In this document: in pieces, positions 1-7,004 of the stretch
Position numbering within the stretch: the stretch's first letter is position 1
Layout of the letters: each line of letters begins with the position of its first letter
Source: Gammaproteobacteria bacterium RIFCSPHIGHO2_12_FULL_37_34
GTDB lineage: Bacteria > Pseudomonadota > Gammaproteobacteria > DSM-16500
Direction: 5' to 3'
Length of the DNA stretch: 19,269 bases
NCBI GenBank assembly: GCA_001801495.1
Contig: MGXW01000080.1
Location: forward strand, 1 to 19,269
Program-made: the position numbers and the translations under genes
The notes under the pieces: generated by a model
What the model was told of the DNA's origin: nothing
The model's input: the letters and a program-made list of their open reading frames with translations, nothing else
The model's database searches: none

Positions 1-95
1 TGCTAAATATTGTGGTTTGGTATTATATTAAGATATTTTTCTATGCCTAAAAAATAGTCATCATACCATGGCGCAAGGTAGGAGGTAGAGAGCTA

Positions 96-1259
96 TTATG
101 TAAAATATTCCTTTAACCCAGCTAACCATGGTAACACAGTAACATGATCAATTTTCTTGGGATATTTTTCCTGGCTTAAACAAATGGCTTCTGAATTTTT
201 TATATCTAATGTTAAGCGTATAAAACTATTAATCATGATAGGTGTAACGATAGAAGCACTTTTTATTTCTATGCATAATAATGGCTTATTCGGTCTTTCC
301 ACGATTAAATCAATTTCAACATCATTGGACGTTCTTAAATAACTAAAACGAAAATCCTTTTGATGATAAGAGGCAAGCCTAATACATTCTAATATAATGA
401 AATGCTCAAAAGCATCACCATATCCACTTGTCTGTGCAACCAACGGCACCATTGATAAATGATTTAAAGCTCGTGTCACTCCTGTATCAAATAAATAAAA
501 TTTAGGTTTTGTATTTACTTGTTTTCGGATCGAATGATGAAAAGATTCCAGATAAAATCCAATCAAGGTGTCTTCTAAAATAGAATAATAAGATTTGATG
601 GTTTTATCATCTACGCCAACATCACGAGCTATATTTAAATAATTTATTATCTTTCCGTTCGATTGTGCTGCGATTTCAAGAAATCGTCTAAAAGGATCTA
701 ATTCCCTTATTAATTGTTCTCCCCATATTTCTTCTTTAAGATAAGTATGTGCATAAGCATTAAGAAACAAATGTTTTTCTTCATGAGTTTGATAAGAATA
801 TATCTCTGGTAATGTGCCAAAACGTAGCGCGTCATCTAAATTAAAATAGTTATCTAATTCTAAAGAAGTCAACGGAAACAGATGATAAACGAACGCACGC
901 CCAGCTAATAGATTCGCACCACCTTTTTTTAATTTGCGTGCACTAGATCCTGTCATAATAAAATACCATTTTTTTAACTTCATTAAACGTTGAACAACAT
1001 TTAATAATTTTGGAATTTTTTGTATTTCATCAATGATGACGTACTTGATGTTATCTGTTAAAGCAGTAACAATACGGTACAATTCATTAGGATCCCGACT
1101 AAATCGAATTTCTTCTTCAACATCTAATAAGTCGATGAAAAAAGCTATTGCATGATTATATTCTGCTTCTACTAATGTACTCTTACCTGTATTACGCGCA
1201 CCAAACAGAAAACAACTGCTTTTTATTGGTAATTTCAATAAACGTAGGAACATGTGCAT
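96..1259 (-). CDS. AAA+ ATPase with C-terminal DUF4143 domain
   Basis: The protein has 387 residues. An N-terminal P-loop ATPase shows Walker A GARNTGKS (about 20-27), Walker B VIIDE (74-78) and a sensor-like MTGSSARK (102-109). The C-terminal half resembles DUF4143, ending in a nuclease-like strand pattern (EIDLIVE then CIEIKSAS, about 315-338). Proteins of this architecture are widespread in mobile or accessory regions of bacteria and archaea, and their function is not established. The start could be 1259 or the Met two codons later (1253). A CGGAG ribosome-binding sequence lies about 10 bases before the first Met and falls inside an inverted repeat that reaches the start codon. It has no operon partner here. 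The family call is strong; the cellular role is unknown. Confidence 0.85.
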   Translation of the reverse strand: MHMFLRLLKLPIKSSCFLFGARNTGKSTLVEAEYNHAIAFFIDLLDVEEEIRFSRDPNELYRIVTALTDNIKYVIIDEIQKIPKLLNVVQRLMKLKKWYFIMTGSSARKLKKGGANLLAGRAFVYHLFPLTSLELDNYFNLDDALRFGTLPEIYSYQTHEEKHLFLNAYAHTYLKEEIWGEQLIRELDPFRRFLEIAAQSNGKIINYLNIARDVGVDDKTIKSYYSILEDTLIGFYLESFHHSIRKQVNTKPKFYLFDTGVTRALNHLSMVPLVAQTSGYGDAFEHFIILECIRLASYHQKDFRFSYLRTSNDVEIDLIVERPNKPLLCIEIKSASIVTPIMINSFIRLTLDIKNSEAICLSQEKYPKKIDHVTVLPWLAGLKEYFT

Positions 1260-1308
1260 TCGGACAACACTCCGAAATTTACTGTAATATTCGGATGATA
1301 CACCGAAA
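1258..1308. repeat. Two tandem TTCGG-N8-CCGAA dyads at the DUF4143 gene start
   Basis: ATTCGG-N8-CCGAAA occurs at 1258-1277 and again at 1289-1308, exactly 31 bp apart, about three helical turns. Part of the spacer is also conserved, so these are direct repeats with an internal dyad. The proximal copy contains the Shine-Dalgarno sequence and the first base of the start codon. It could be a paired operator, or in RNA a hairpin that hides the ribosome-binding site. Confidence 0.65.
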
Positions 1309-1345
1309 ATTGATAAACAGCAATAAAACCTAACAAGGCCCCACG

Positions 1346-1510
1346 TTAACCCGAATTATCATTAAATGAAATTCCGCCATCCTGGTAAACACCATAATCC
1401 TTACCAAAAATTCTAAACTGATTTAAATGAGTATCATCCCACCCATGGATGATTATGACCACACGGATTTTTATGGTCTCAAATTTTGACAGATAGAGCT
1501 CAAAGAAAGC
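1346..1510 (-). pseudogene. Remnant of a plasmid pRiA4b ORF-3-like family gene
   Basis: Between two in-frame stops, 54 codons with no good start encode a segment that reads GWDDTHLNQFRIFGKDYG followed by GGISFND. This matches the family signature GW-x-D-x-HLH-x-F-x-I-x-G-x-x-YG of pRiA4b ORF-3-like proteins (PF07929), as I recall it. The match starts about 22 codons in, and the preceding residues do not fit the usual WRR...LHxxIQ helix. A stop follows soon after GGISFNDNSG, where the family continues for many tens of residues. Both ends are therefore missing, so this is a decayed fragment. The reading rests on motif recall, not a database search. Confidence 0.55.
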
Positions 1511-1513
1511 TTA

Positions 1514-1545
1514 AATGATATAGGTAATTAATGATATAGGTAATT
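1514..1545. repeat. Perfect 16-bp tandem duplication
   Basis: The unit AATGATATAGGTAATT occurs twice with no gap (1514-1529, 1530-1545). It lies at the upstream edge of the pRiA4b remnant and downstream of the 64-residue gene. It may be a replication-slippage or excision scar. The rest of the gene-poor stretch 1260-1570 holds the dyads, the remnant and this repeat; I see nothing else there. Confidence 0.8.
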
Positions 1546-1547
1546 TC

Positions 1548-1573
1548 AGAAAAAAATGGCTAACTTCGAGTTA
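1548..1573 (-). terminator. Possible weak intrinsic terminator of the 64-residue gene
   Basis: Read on the minus strand, TAACT-CGA-AGTTA forms a 5-bp stem that includes the stop codon of the small gene, followed by GCCA and seven T residues. The stem is short and has little GC, so it is a weak candidate. Confidence 0.3.
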
Positions 1574-1765
1574 ATCTGGTGGCGATTTTCGAAATCCTTT
1601 TACTACTTTACCATTTTTATTATCGACGATTTCACCATTAAAATTTCCAAATTTGCCTTGAGTTTTTAATAACATCCAATTATATAAATCGTCGACATTA
1701 TTACCGCTTTCTTTGGCGACTTCACCTTCATCGAAATAAATAGTTGCAGTATAACGAAAAGGCAT
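1571..1765 (-). CDS. Small conserved-looking hypothetical protein, 64 residues
   Basis: I do not recognise a named family. The protein has 64 residues and starts MPFRYTATIYF. It contains an acidic/polar middle (ESGNNVDDLYNWML), then FNGEIVDNKNGKVVKGFRKSPPD, with an apparent beta-beta-helix-beta-beta layout. It has no signal peptide or membrane segment. A strong GAGGAG ribosome-binding site lies 7 bases before ATG, and a perfect TATAAT lies about 30 bases upstream, so it is very likely expressed. It stands alone, 87 bp downstream of suhB on the same strand. It is probably a cytoplasmic small protein. Confidence 0.7.
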   Translation of the reverse strand: MPFRYTATIYFDEGEVAKESGNNVDDLYNWMLLKTQGKFGNFNGEIVDNKNGKVVKGFRKSPPD

Positions 1766-1794
1766 GAGGGTAGCTCCTCGTTAAGTATAAAAAT

Positions 1795-1800
1795 ATTATA
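1795..1800 (-). promoter_or_regulatory. -10 element of the 64-residue gene
   Basis: A perfect TATAAT on the minus strand lies in the suhB to small-gene gap and would place the transcript start about 22 bases before the ATG. I see no convincing -35 hexamer at 17 bp (ATCATT). Confidence 0.45.
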
Positions 1801-1852
1801 TCGGAAATTGTTATAAAAATGATTAACACACGCATTTTTCCAATAAAACACC

Positions 1853-2650
1853 TTATTTTTCATTAAATTGTGGTTTAATTATGTTTAATATTTGTTTTAA
1901 GAGGGTGGAGTTAGCAACAACAATGTTCCCTGTTTTCAGATAATCTTCACCGCCTTGCAAATCGGCTACTATACCACCTGCTTCTTTGACTAATAAAATG
2001 CCAGCTGCAATATCCCATAAATGAAGGCCAAACTCCCAAAAACCATCTAAGCGACCACAAGCCACATAAGCAAGATCTAGCGTTGCAGCTCCTGCGCGTC
2101 TAATATCTCCACAAGCGGGTAAAATGGCTTGGAGGATTTTAGTGGGGTTGCTATTCATTCGATCTGCATATCGAAAAGAGAAGCCTGTACCGAGTAAACA
2201 TTCATTTAAATATTTACGTGTACTGACTCGTATCCGAGTGTCATTTAATTGTGCGCCCCTACCACGACTTGCAGTAAATAGTTCCTGGCGGAGAGGATCA
2301 TAAATGATGCCATGTTCAATTTTGTTTTTGTAAGAAACAGCGATTGAAATAGCAAAATGGGGGAATCCGTGGATAAAATTGCGTGTTCCATCAATGGGGT
2401 CAATGATCCATATGTAATCACTCTCACCCTTTAATTCGCCGCTTTCTTCACCAAGAATGCCATGATGAGGATAAGCTTTGCGGATGATACGAATAATTTC
2501 TCGTTCAACGCGTTGATCAACTTCTGTCACAAAATCATTCGGATTTTTTTCGCTGATTTTAATCGTATCTAACCGGTTCATGGCTTTAATAATAATGTTT
2601 TCTGCTGCTCGTGCAGCTTCTATAGCAATATTAATGAATGGTTCACGCAT
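1853..2650 (-). CDS. suhB: Inositol-1-monophosphatase family protein SuhB
   Basis: The protein has 265 residues from the ATG at 2650, the start that aligns with E. coli SuhB. A GTG at 2677 would add nine residues, but I prefer the ATG. The Mg2+-dependent phosphatase motifs are intact: GEES (67-70), WIIDPIDGT (81-89, metal ligands D84 and D87) and WDIAAG (D213). SuhB hydrolyses inositol-1-phosphate. In E. coli it also joins the ribosomal-RNA antitermination complex, which is probably its essential role. The gene diverges from trmJ with only 49 bp between start codons, the same arrangement as in E. coli. Confidence 0.95.
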   Translation of the reverse strand: MREPFINIAIEAARAAENIIIKAMNRLDTIKISEKNPNDFVTEVDQRVEREIIRIIRKAYPHHGILGEESGELKGESDYIWIIDPIDGTRNFIHGFPHFAISIAVSYKNKIEHGIIYDPLRQELFTASRGRGAQLNDTRIRVSTRKYLNECLLGTGFSFRYADRMNSNPTKILQAILPACGDIRRAGAATLDLAYVACGRLDGFWEFGLHLWDIAAGILLVKEAGGIVADLQGGEDYLKTGNIVVANSTLLKQILNIIKPQFNEK

Positions 2651-2699
2651 AGGTAGTAATGATAAAATGAATAACACAAAGATGCTAGGGCTATATTAC

Positions 2700-3413
2700 A
2701 TGCTAGACCAAATTCGCATTGTTTTAATTCGAACCTCACATCCGGGCAATATTGGCTCCGTTGCAAGAGCAATGAAAACCATGGGATTAAAACAATTGTA
2801 TTTAGTTTCTCCTGAACAATTTCCGCACGATAAAGCAAAAGAAATGGCATCTGGCGCGGGCGATATTTTGAATCAAGCAAAAGTGGTTAGCTCATTAATG
2901 GAAGCTATTGGTCATTGTTCCTTAGTGGTTGGTTCTAGTGCTCGGGAGCGAACGATACCATGGCCGCTTCTCACACCAAGAGAAATGGCGAATGAGATAA
3001 AGCTAGAATCTCCTGATACTAAAGTAGCTATTCTTTTTGGTCGAGAACAATCAGGGTTAAGCAATGAAGAATTGGAATGTTGTCATTTGCATGTGCAAAT
3101 TCCAGCTGACCCTGCTTATAGTTCATTAAATATTGCTGCTGCCGTACAAGTGATTGCTTATGAATTAAGACTTGCCTTACTTTATGCAAAACCAATCGCC
3201 ACTTGGGATCAGCGCGCTTCCACTATGGAAGAAATGGAAAATTTTTTTGTGCATTTACGCCAAGTATTAGTTGAAATTGATTTTTTAAAAGAAACGGCAC
3301 CACGAAAATTAATGACACGATTGCGCCGTTTCTTTCTACGTGCTAGACCTGATAAAATGGAAGTGAATATGTTGCGAGGAATATTAACTGCTGTTCAAGA
3401 GAAGCGTAATTAG
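2700..3413 (+). CDS. trmJ: tRNA (cytidine/uridine-2'-O-)-methyltransferase TrmJ
   Basis: This SPOUT-family enzyme makes the 2'-O-methyl group at position 32 of several tRNAs using S-adenosylmethionine. The protein has 237 residues starting MLDQIRIVLI. The N-terminal motif NIGSVARAMKTMGL (17-30) and the knot motifs LFGREQSGL (112-120) and IPADPAYSSLNIAAAVQ (134-150) are typical. The frame stays open back to 2580, inside suhB on the other strand. The ATG at 2700 matches homologue starts and follows AGGG at 2687-2690. It is the first gene of a run with adc and the cysteine desulfurase (22-bp and 5-bp gaps). Confidence 0.93.
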   Translation: MLDQIRIVLIRTSHPGNIGSVARAMKTMGLKQLYLVSPEQFPHDKAKEMASGAGDILNQAKVVSSLMEAIGHCSLVVGSSARERTIPWPLLTPREMANEIKLESPDTKVAILFGREQSGLSNEELECCHLHVQIPADPAYSSLNIAAAVQVIAYELRLALLYAKPIATWDQRASTMEEMENFFVHLRQVLVEIDFLKETAPRKLMTRLRRFFLRARPDKMEVNMLRGILTAVQEKRN

Positions 3414-3435
3414 TCTGAACATTAGGAGAGCATAT

Positions 3436-4176
3436 ATGAAAAAGGATGAAGTATTAAAAAATGCATTTGCTATGCCACTTTATAGCCCATCATATCCACG
3501 TGGTCCTTATCGTTTTAATAATCGCGAGTTTTTTATTATTACCTATGAAACAGATATGGATATTTTAAAAAAAGTAGTTCCAGAGCCCTTAGAGGTTACA
3601 GAACCACTAGTAAAATTTGAATTTATCTTGATGCCTGATTCAACTGGCTTTGGAAGTTATGTTGAATCTGGTCAAGTGATTCCCGTGAGATTTAAAGGGA
3701 AAATGGGAGGATATAGCCATGCTATGTACCTTAATGATGATTCCCCTATTGTGGGTGGTCGTGAAATATGGGGATTTCCTAAAAAATTAGCTGATCCAAA
3801 TTTACGTGTGATCAAAGAAACATTAGTCGGTACATTGAATTATGAACAATGCCGTATTGCAACAGCAACGATGGGTTATAAACATCAAGAATTAGATAAA
3901 AAGAAAATTCATAAAGCTTTTTTGGCACCAGGGTATTTATTAAAAATTATTCCTCATGTGGATGGCAAGCCGCGTATTTGTGAATTGGTTGAATATGTTT
4001 ATCAAAAATTAGTAATTAAAGGTGCATGGACGGGACCTGCTGCCATTGAATTGTGTCCACATGCGATGGCGCCTGTTGCTGATTTACCTGTGCGTAAGGT
4101 AATATCAGCGATACATGTACAAAGCGATTTAATTTTGCCATATGGACGAGTGGTTTACGATTATTTAAAGAAATAA
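3436..4176 (+). CDS. adc: Acetoacetate decarboxylase
   Basis: The enzyme converts acetoacetate to acetone and CO2 through a Schiff base. The protein has 246 residues and, from memory, aligns end to end without gaps with Clostridium acetobutylicum Adc apart from one extra residue. The catalytic lysine pair is in GFPKK (K116 is the Schiff-base lysine, K117 its neighbour). R30, E62 and E77 occupy the positions of the key R29, E61 and E76. Other shared stretches are TATMGYKH, LKIIPHVDGKPRICEL and AWTGP. A good AGGAGA site lies 8 bases before ATG. It lies between trmJ and a cysteine desulfurase with very short gaps, so it is probably co-transcribed. No acetoacetyl-CoA transferase lies nearby. Confidence 0.93.
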   Translation: MKKDEVLKNAFAMPLYSPSYPRGPYRFNNREFFIITYETDMDILKKVVPEPLEVTEPLVKFEFILMPDSTGFGSYVESGQVIPVRFKGKMGGYSHAMYLNDDSPIVGGREIWGFPKKLADPNLRVIKETLVGTLNYEQCRIATATMGYKHQELDKKKIHKAFLAPGYLLKIIPHVDGKPRICELVEYVYQKLVIKGAWTGPAAIELCPHAMAPVADLPVRKVISAIHVQSDLILPYGRVVYDYLKK

Positions 4177-4181
4177 ATCGG

Positions 4182-5321
4182 ATGACTCAGCTCACTCAAC
4201 CTATTTATCTGGATTATGCAGCGACGACTCCTATTGATAAGCGAGTCGCAGTTGTTATGCAACATTATTTAACGCAAGAAGGAATGTTTGGTAATCCTGC
4301 ATCACGCCATGTTTATGGTAAGAAAGCGAGTGCGGCAATTGAACATGCACGCGCACAAGTGGCACAGGTATTACAAGCACATCCTAGTGAAATAATTTGG
4401 ACATCAGGCGCAACAGAATCCAATAATCTTGCGTTAAAAGGTGCTGCCCATCTTTATCAACGTAAAGGCAAACATATCTTAACAGTGAGTACAGAACACA
4501 AATCTGTATTGGATACCTGCCAACATTTAGAAAAAGAAGGTTATCTTGTTACTTATCTTGATACACAGGCAGATGGACGTATTAATTTAAATGATTTTGA
4601 AGCGGCATTGCGTAACGATACTGTTTTAGTTTCGATCATGCATGTGAATAATGAAACAGGTGTGATTCAAGATATTGATGAAATAGCAAAAATAACTGCC
4701 GCCCGTCGGATGTTGTTACATGTAGATGCAGCACAAAGTGTTGGTAAGATTTCGTTCAATACACAAAACATACCCGTTGATTTGGTTTCTGTTTCCGCTC
4801 ACAAAGCCTATGGGCCAAAAGGCATAGGAGCGCTTTATTTACGCAAAAAACCGCGTGTGCGTGTTGAGCCACTCATTCATGGTGGTGGTCATGAGCAAGG
4901 CATGCGTTCTGGAACGTTAGCGACACATCAAATTGTTGGAATGGGGGAAGCATGTCGCCTTGCATATGAGGAAATGCAAAAAGATGCAAAAAAAATTTTA
5001 GTTTTACGGGATCGATTTTTGCAACAATTACAACAAATAAAAAATTTTAGGTTAAATGTTACTATCCAACATACTGTACCTCATATTTTAAATGTACGTT
5101 TTGAAGGTATGATGGCAGATGCTATTTTAGAAAAACTCCCCATGATTGCAACATCAACGGCTTCAGCCTGTCAAGGGAAAGGTACAGAAGGTTCTTATGT
5201 TTTGCGTGCTATGGGTTTAAATCGTGATGCAATAAAAAGTTCTATTCGATTTTCATTGGGTCGATTGACGACACAACATGAAATTGATACCGCAATACAA
5301 TGCATCAGTCATATTTTTTAA
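4182..5321 (+). CDS. Cysteine desulfurase, IscS-like, without the C-terminal tail
   Basis: This PLP enzyme takes sulfur from cysteine as a protein persulfide for iron-sulfur clusters or thiolated tRNA. The protein has 379 residues: DYAATTP near the N-terminus, SGATES (75-80), the PLP lysine in SVSAHKAYGPKG (K208), GGGHEQGMRSGT, and the catalytic cysteine in SACQGKGTEGSYVLRAMG (C330). That loop aligns with E. coli IscS SACTSASLEPSYVLRALG, but its residues after Cys differ. The protein ends about 25 residues short of E. coli IscS, losing the tail that binds IscU. No iscR, iscU or iscA follows. The start is 5 bp after adc with only a weak ribosome-binding site. It may serve tRNA thiolation or be a second copy; that is inference. 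Confidence 0.88.
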   Translation: MTQLTQPIYLDYAATTPIDKRVAVVMQHYLTQEGMFGNPASRHVYGKKASAAIEHARAQVAQVLQAHPSEIIWTSGATESNNLALKGAAHLYQRKGKHILTVSTEHKSVLDTCQHLEKEGYLVTYLDTQADGRINLNDFEAALRNDTVLVSIMHVNNETGVIQDIDEIAKITAARRMLLHVDAAQSVGKISFNTQNIPVDLVSVSAHKAYGPKGIGALYLRKKPRVRVEPLIHGGGHEQGMRSGTLATHQIVGMGEACRLAYEEMQKDAKKILVLRDRFLQQLQQIKNFRLNVTIQHTVPHILNVRFEGMMADAILEKLPMIATSTASACQGKGTEGSYVLRAMGLNRDAIKSSIRFSLGRLTTQHEIDTAIQCISHIF

Positions 5322-5341
5322 AATTTCAAGTTTAAACGTGC

Positions 5342-5347
5342 TACAAT
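5342..5347 (+). promoter_or_regulatory. Possible -10 element of the YbaK-like gene
   Basis: TACAAT lies about 27 bases before the preferred start codon in the gap after the desulfurase gene. No good -35 hexamer is visible, so read-through from the upstream genes is equally possible. Confidence 0.3.
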
Positions 5348-5373
5348 AAATACTTTCAAAAAAGGAGATGTAT

Positions 5374-5826
5374 ATGCCTGTCAAAAAACTGAAAGAATTT
5401 CTTGATAATCAGCGAGTGAAGTATGTTTCTATGACTCATTCACCCGCATTTACTTCACAAGAAATTGCAGCTGCTGCCCATATATCAGGTAAACAATTGG
5501 CAAAAACAGTCATGATAAAAATGAACGATCATTTAGCAATGGTCGTGATTCCAGCTAACAGCCAAATTAATTTCGCTAAATTAAAAGCAGCAACAGGGAG
5601 CGCGACTGATCTTGCTTCAGAATCTGAATTCAAAGATAAATTTGCTGGTTGTGAAGTGGGTGCTATGCCGCCATTTGGTAATTTATATGATGTGCCGGTA
5701 TTTGTTTCAGATCAGCTTAGCAAGCAAGAGCATATTATTTTTAATGCAGGTTCTCATTCAGAATTAATACAGCTTGCTTATATTGATTTTGAGCGATTGG
5801 TTAAACCAAAAGTGATTGCTTTATAA
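5374..5826 (+). CDS. YbaK/ProX-family aminoacyl-tRNA deacylase
   Basis: The family hydrolyses mischarged tRNAs such as Cys-, Ala- or Ser-tRNA in trans, mostly on tRNA-Pro. The protein has about 150 residues and is a single YbaK/aminoacyl-tRNA synthetase-associated domain. It has the conserved lysine in GKQLAKTVMIK and the motif GAMPPFGNLYDVPVFV in the C-terminal half. The open frame begins at 5368, directly after AAAGGAG; the ATG at 5374 leaves the normal 6-base spacing and gives MPVKKLKEFL. I cannot tell the substrate from sequence. The gene ends 5 bp from the convergent antiporter gene with no visible terminator. Confidence 0.82.
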   Translation: MPVKKLKEFLDNQRVKYVSMTHSPAFTSQEIAAAAHISGKQLAKTVMIKMNDHLAMVVIPANSQINFAKLKAATGSATDLASESEFKDKFAGCEVGAMPPFGNLYDVPVFVSDQLSKQEHIIFNAGSHSELIQLAYIDFERLVKPKVIAL

Positions 5827-5831
5827 TCTAT

Positions 5832-7004
5832 TTAATCTCTTCTTAATTTTTCCGTCGTAGCTAAAGGCGTGGGATAACGCATGACTGTCCAATAGCAAGA
5901 TACAATAAAAGTTATAATAATGGCAGCTTCAGCCATGTAAGCAGCAACAGGAGGAAGCAGTTTGGTTTCTAGTGTCATATAAATGACTAAAAGAGAAAAC
6001 TCACTCATTTGTCCTAGGCGGACGCCAATTTCCCAACTGATTTTTTTTAACTCTCCCGAACGCTGTAACAGCCAGTTAAATGTAATGGGTTTTAACACCA
6101 GCATGAAGAGTGCCAAGGTGAAAGCGGGAAGTGCGACAGCAGGAAGATAGCTGAAATTAAACCCCGCGCCAATAGTGAAGAAAAACATCACCAAAAAAAA
6201 GTCACGCAAAGGTTTTAAACTTTCAGCAATATAAAAAGCAATGGGGTTAGAAGCTAAAGTAACACCGGCAATAAACGCACCAATTTCTTCTGATAATCCC
6301 ATGACGCGACTAAATTCCGCCATAAATAAACACCAGCCAATTGAAAGAATAAAAATATATTCATGAATCTTATCGAAACGTTCTAAGAGATAAGAGAGAA
6401 TATAATGAGCAAAAATATAAGCAATAAGCAATAAAGTTGGAAAAGCGAAAATAATTAATCCTACTTGAGTGAAAGATAAAGAACGTCCACCCATAATTTC
6501 TAAAATTAAAATAGTGATAATAGCAATTATGTCTTGTAATAACAAAATACTGACAACTAATTCGCCAGTGTGTTGATGATGTAAAATGGTAGTGGGTAAT
6601 AACTTAATTCCAATAATCGTACTGGAAAACATGGCTGTTACGCCAATAATTGTGCTTGTTGTGATAGAATATCCGAATAAATAAGAAGGAATAAAACCTA
6701 CGGCAAAAAAAATGAGAGAACTAATAAGAGTGATTAAACTCATTTTGCGTAAAGAATGAAACAGATTTTGTGGTTGCAAATGTAATCCCAGTAAAAACAA
6801 CAAAAAGATAATACCCACATCACCAACTTGCTGTACGATGGCTGTATTATCAATGAGTTTTAATCCAAAAGGCCCTAATATGGCTCCAAGAGCAATATAG
6901 GCTACTAATAACGATTGATGTGTAAATAACGCAAGTGTTGATAATACGGCTGTTCCCGTAAAGATAAGAAAGATAACGTAAGTAATATTATCGGGTTCGT
7001 ACAT
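5832..7004 (-). CDS. CPA2-family monovalent cation:proton antiporter, membrane domain only
   Basis: The protein has 390 residues and is almost entirely hydrophobic, with about 12 predicted membrane segments. It is a Na+/H+ exchanger (CPA2) of the KefB/KefC type. Family features are AYIALGAILGPFG near the N-terminus, LLLQD with the conserved aspartate D158, and GAFIAGVTLA. It stops right after the last membrane segment, so the nucleotide-binding RCK/TrkA-N domain of true Kef channels is absent. It is expected in the inner membrane, moving K+ or Na+ against H+. Its ATG overlaps the putA stop codon by one base (TAATG) with GAGG just upstream, so it is translationally coupled to putA. The ion is not determinable. 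Confidence 0.87.
   Translation of the reverse strand: MYEPDNITYVIFLIFTGTAVLSTLALFTHQSLLVAYIALGAILGPFGLKLIDNTAIVQQVGDVGIIFLLFLLGLHLQPQNLFHSLRKMSLITLISSLIFFAVGFIPSYLFGYSITTSTIIGVTAMFSSTIIGIKLLPTTILHHQHTGELVVSILLLQDIIAIITILILEIMGGRSLSFTQVGLIIFAFPTLLLIAYIFAHYILSYLLERFDKIHEYIFILSIGWCLFMAEFSRVMGLSEEIGAFIAGVTLASNPIAFYIAESLKPLRDFFLVMFFFTIGAGFNFSYLPAVALPAFTLALFMLVLKPITFNWLLQRSGELKKISWEIGVRLGQMSEFSLLVIYMTLETKLLPPVAAYMAEAAIIITFIVSCYWTVMRYPTPLATTEKLRRD

Noticed and set aside
1..95. Possible gene at the left edge
   Set aside because: No open frame, hairpin or promoter of note; only AT-rich sequence downstream of the DUF4143 gene.
1666..1863. 65-codon minus-strand frame overlapping the small gene and the suhB end
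   Set aside because: It reads across the promoter and out of frame through the 64-residue gene, which has the better ribosome-binding site and composition.
2651..2677. GTG start adding nine residues to SuhB
   Set aside because: The ATG at 2650 matches the start of characterised homologues, and neither start has a strong ribosome-binding site.
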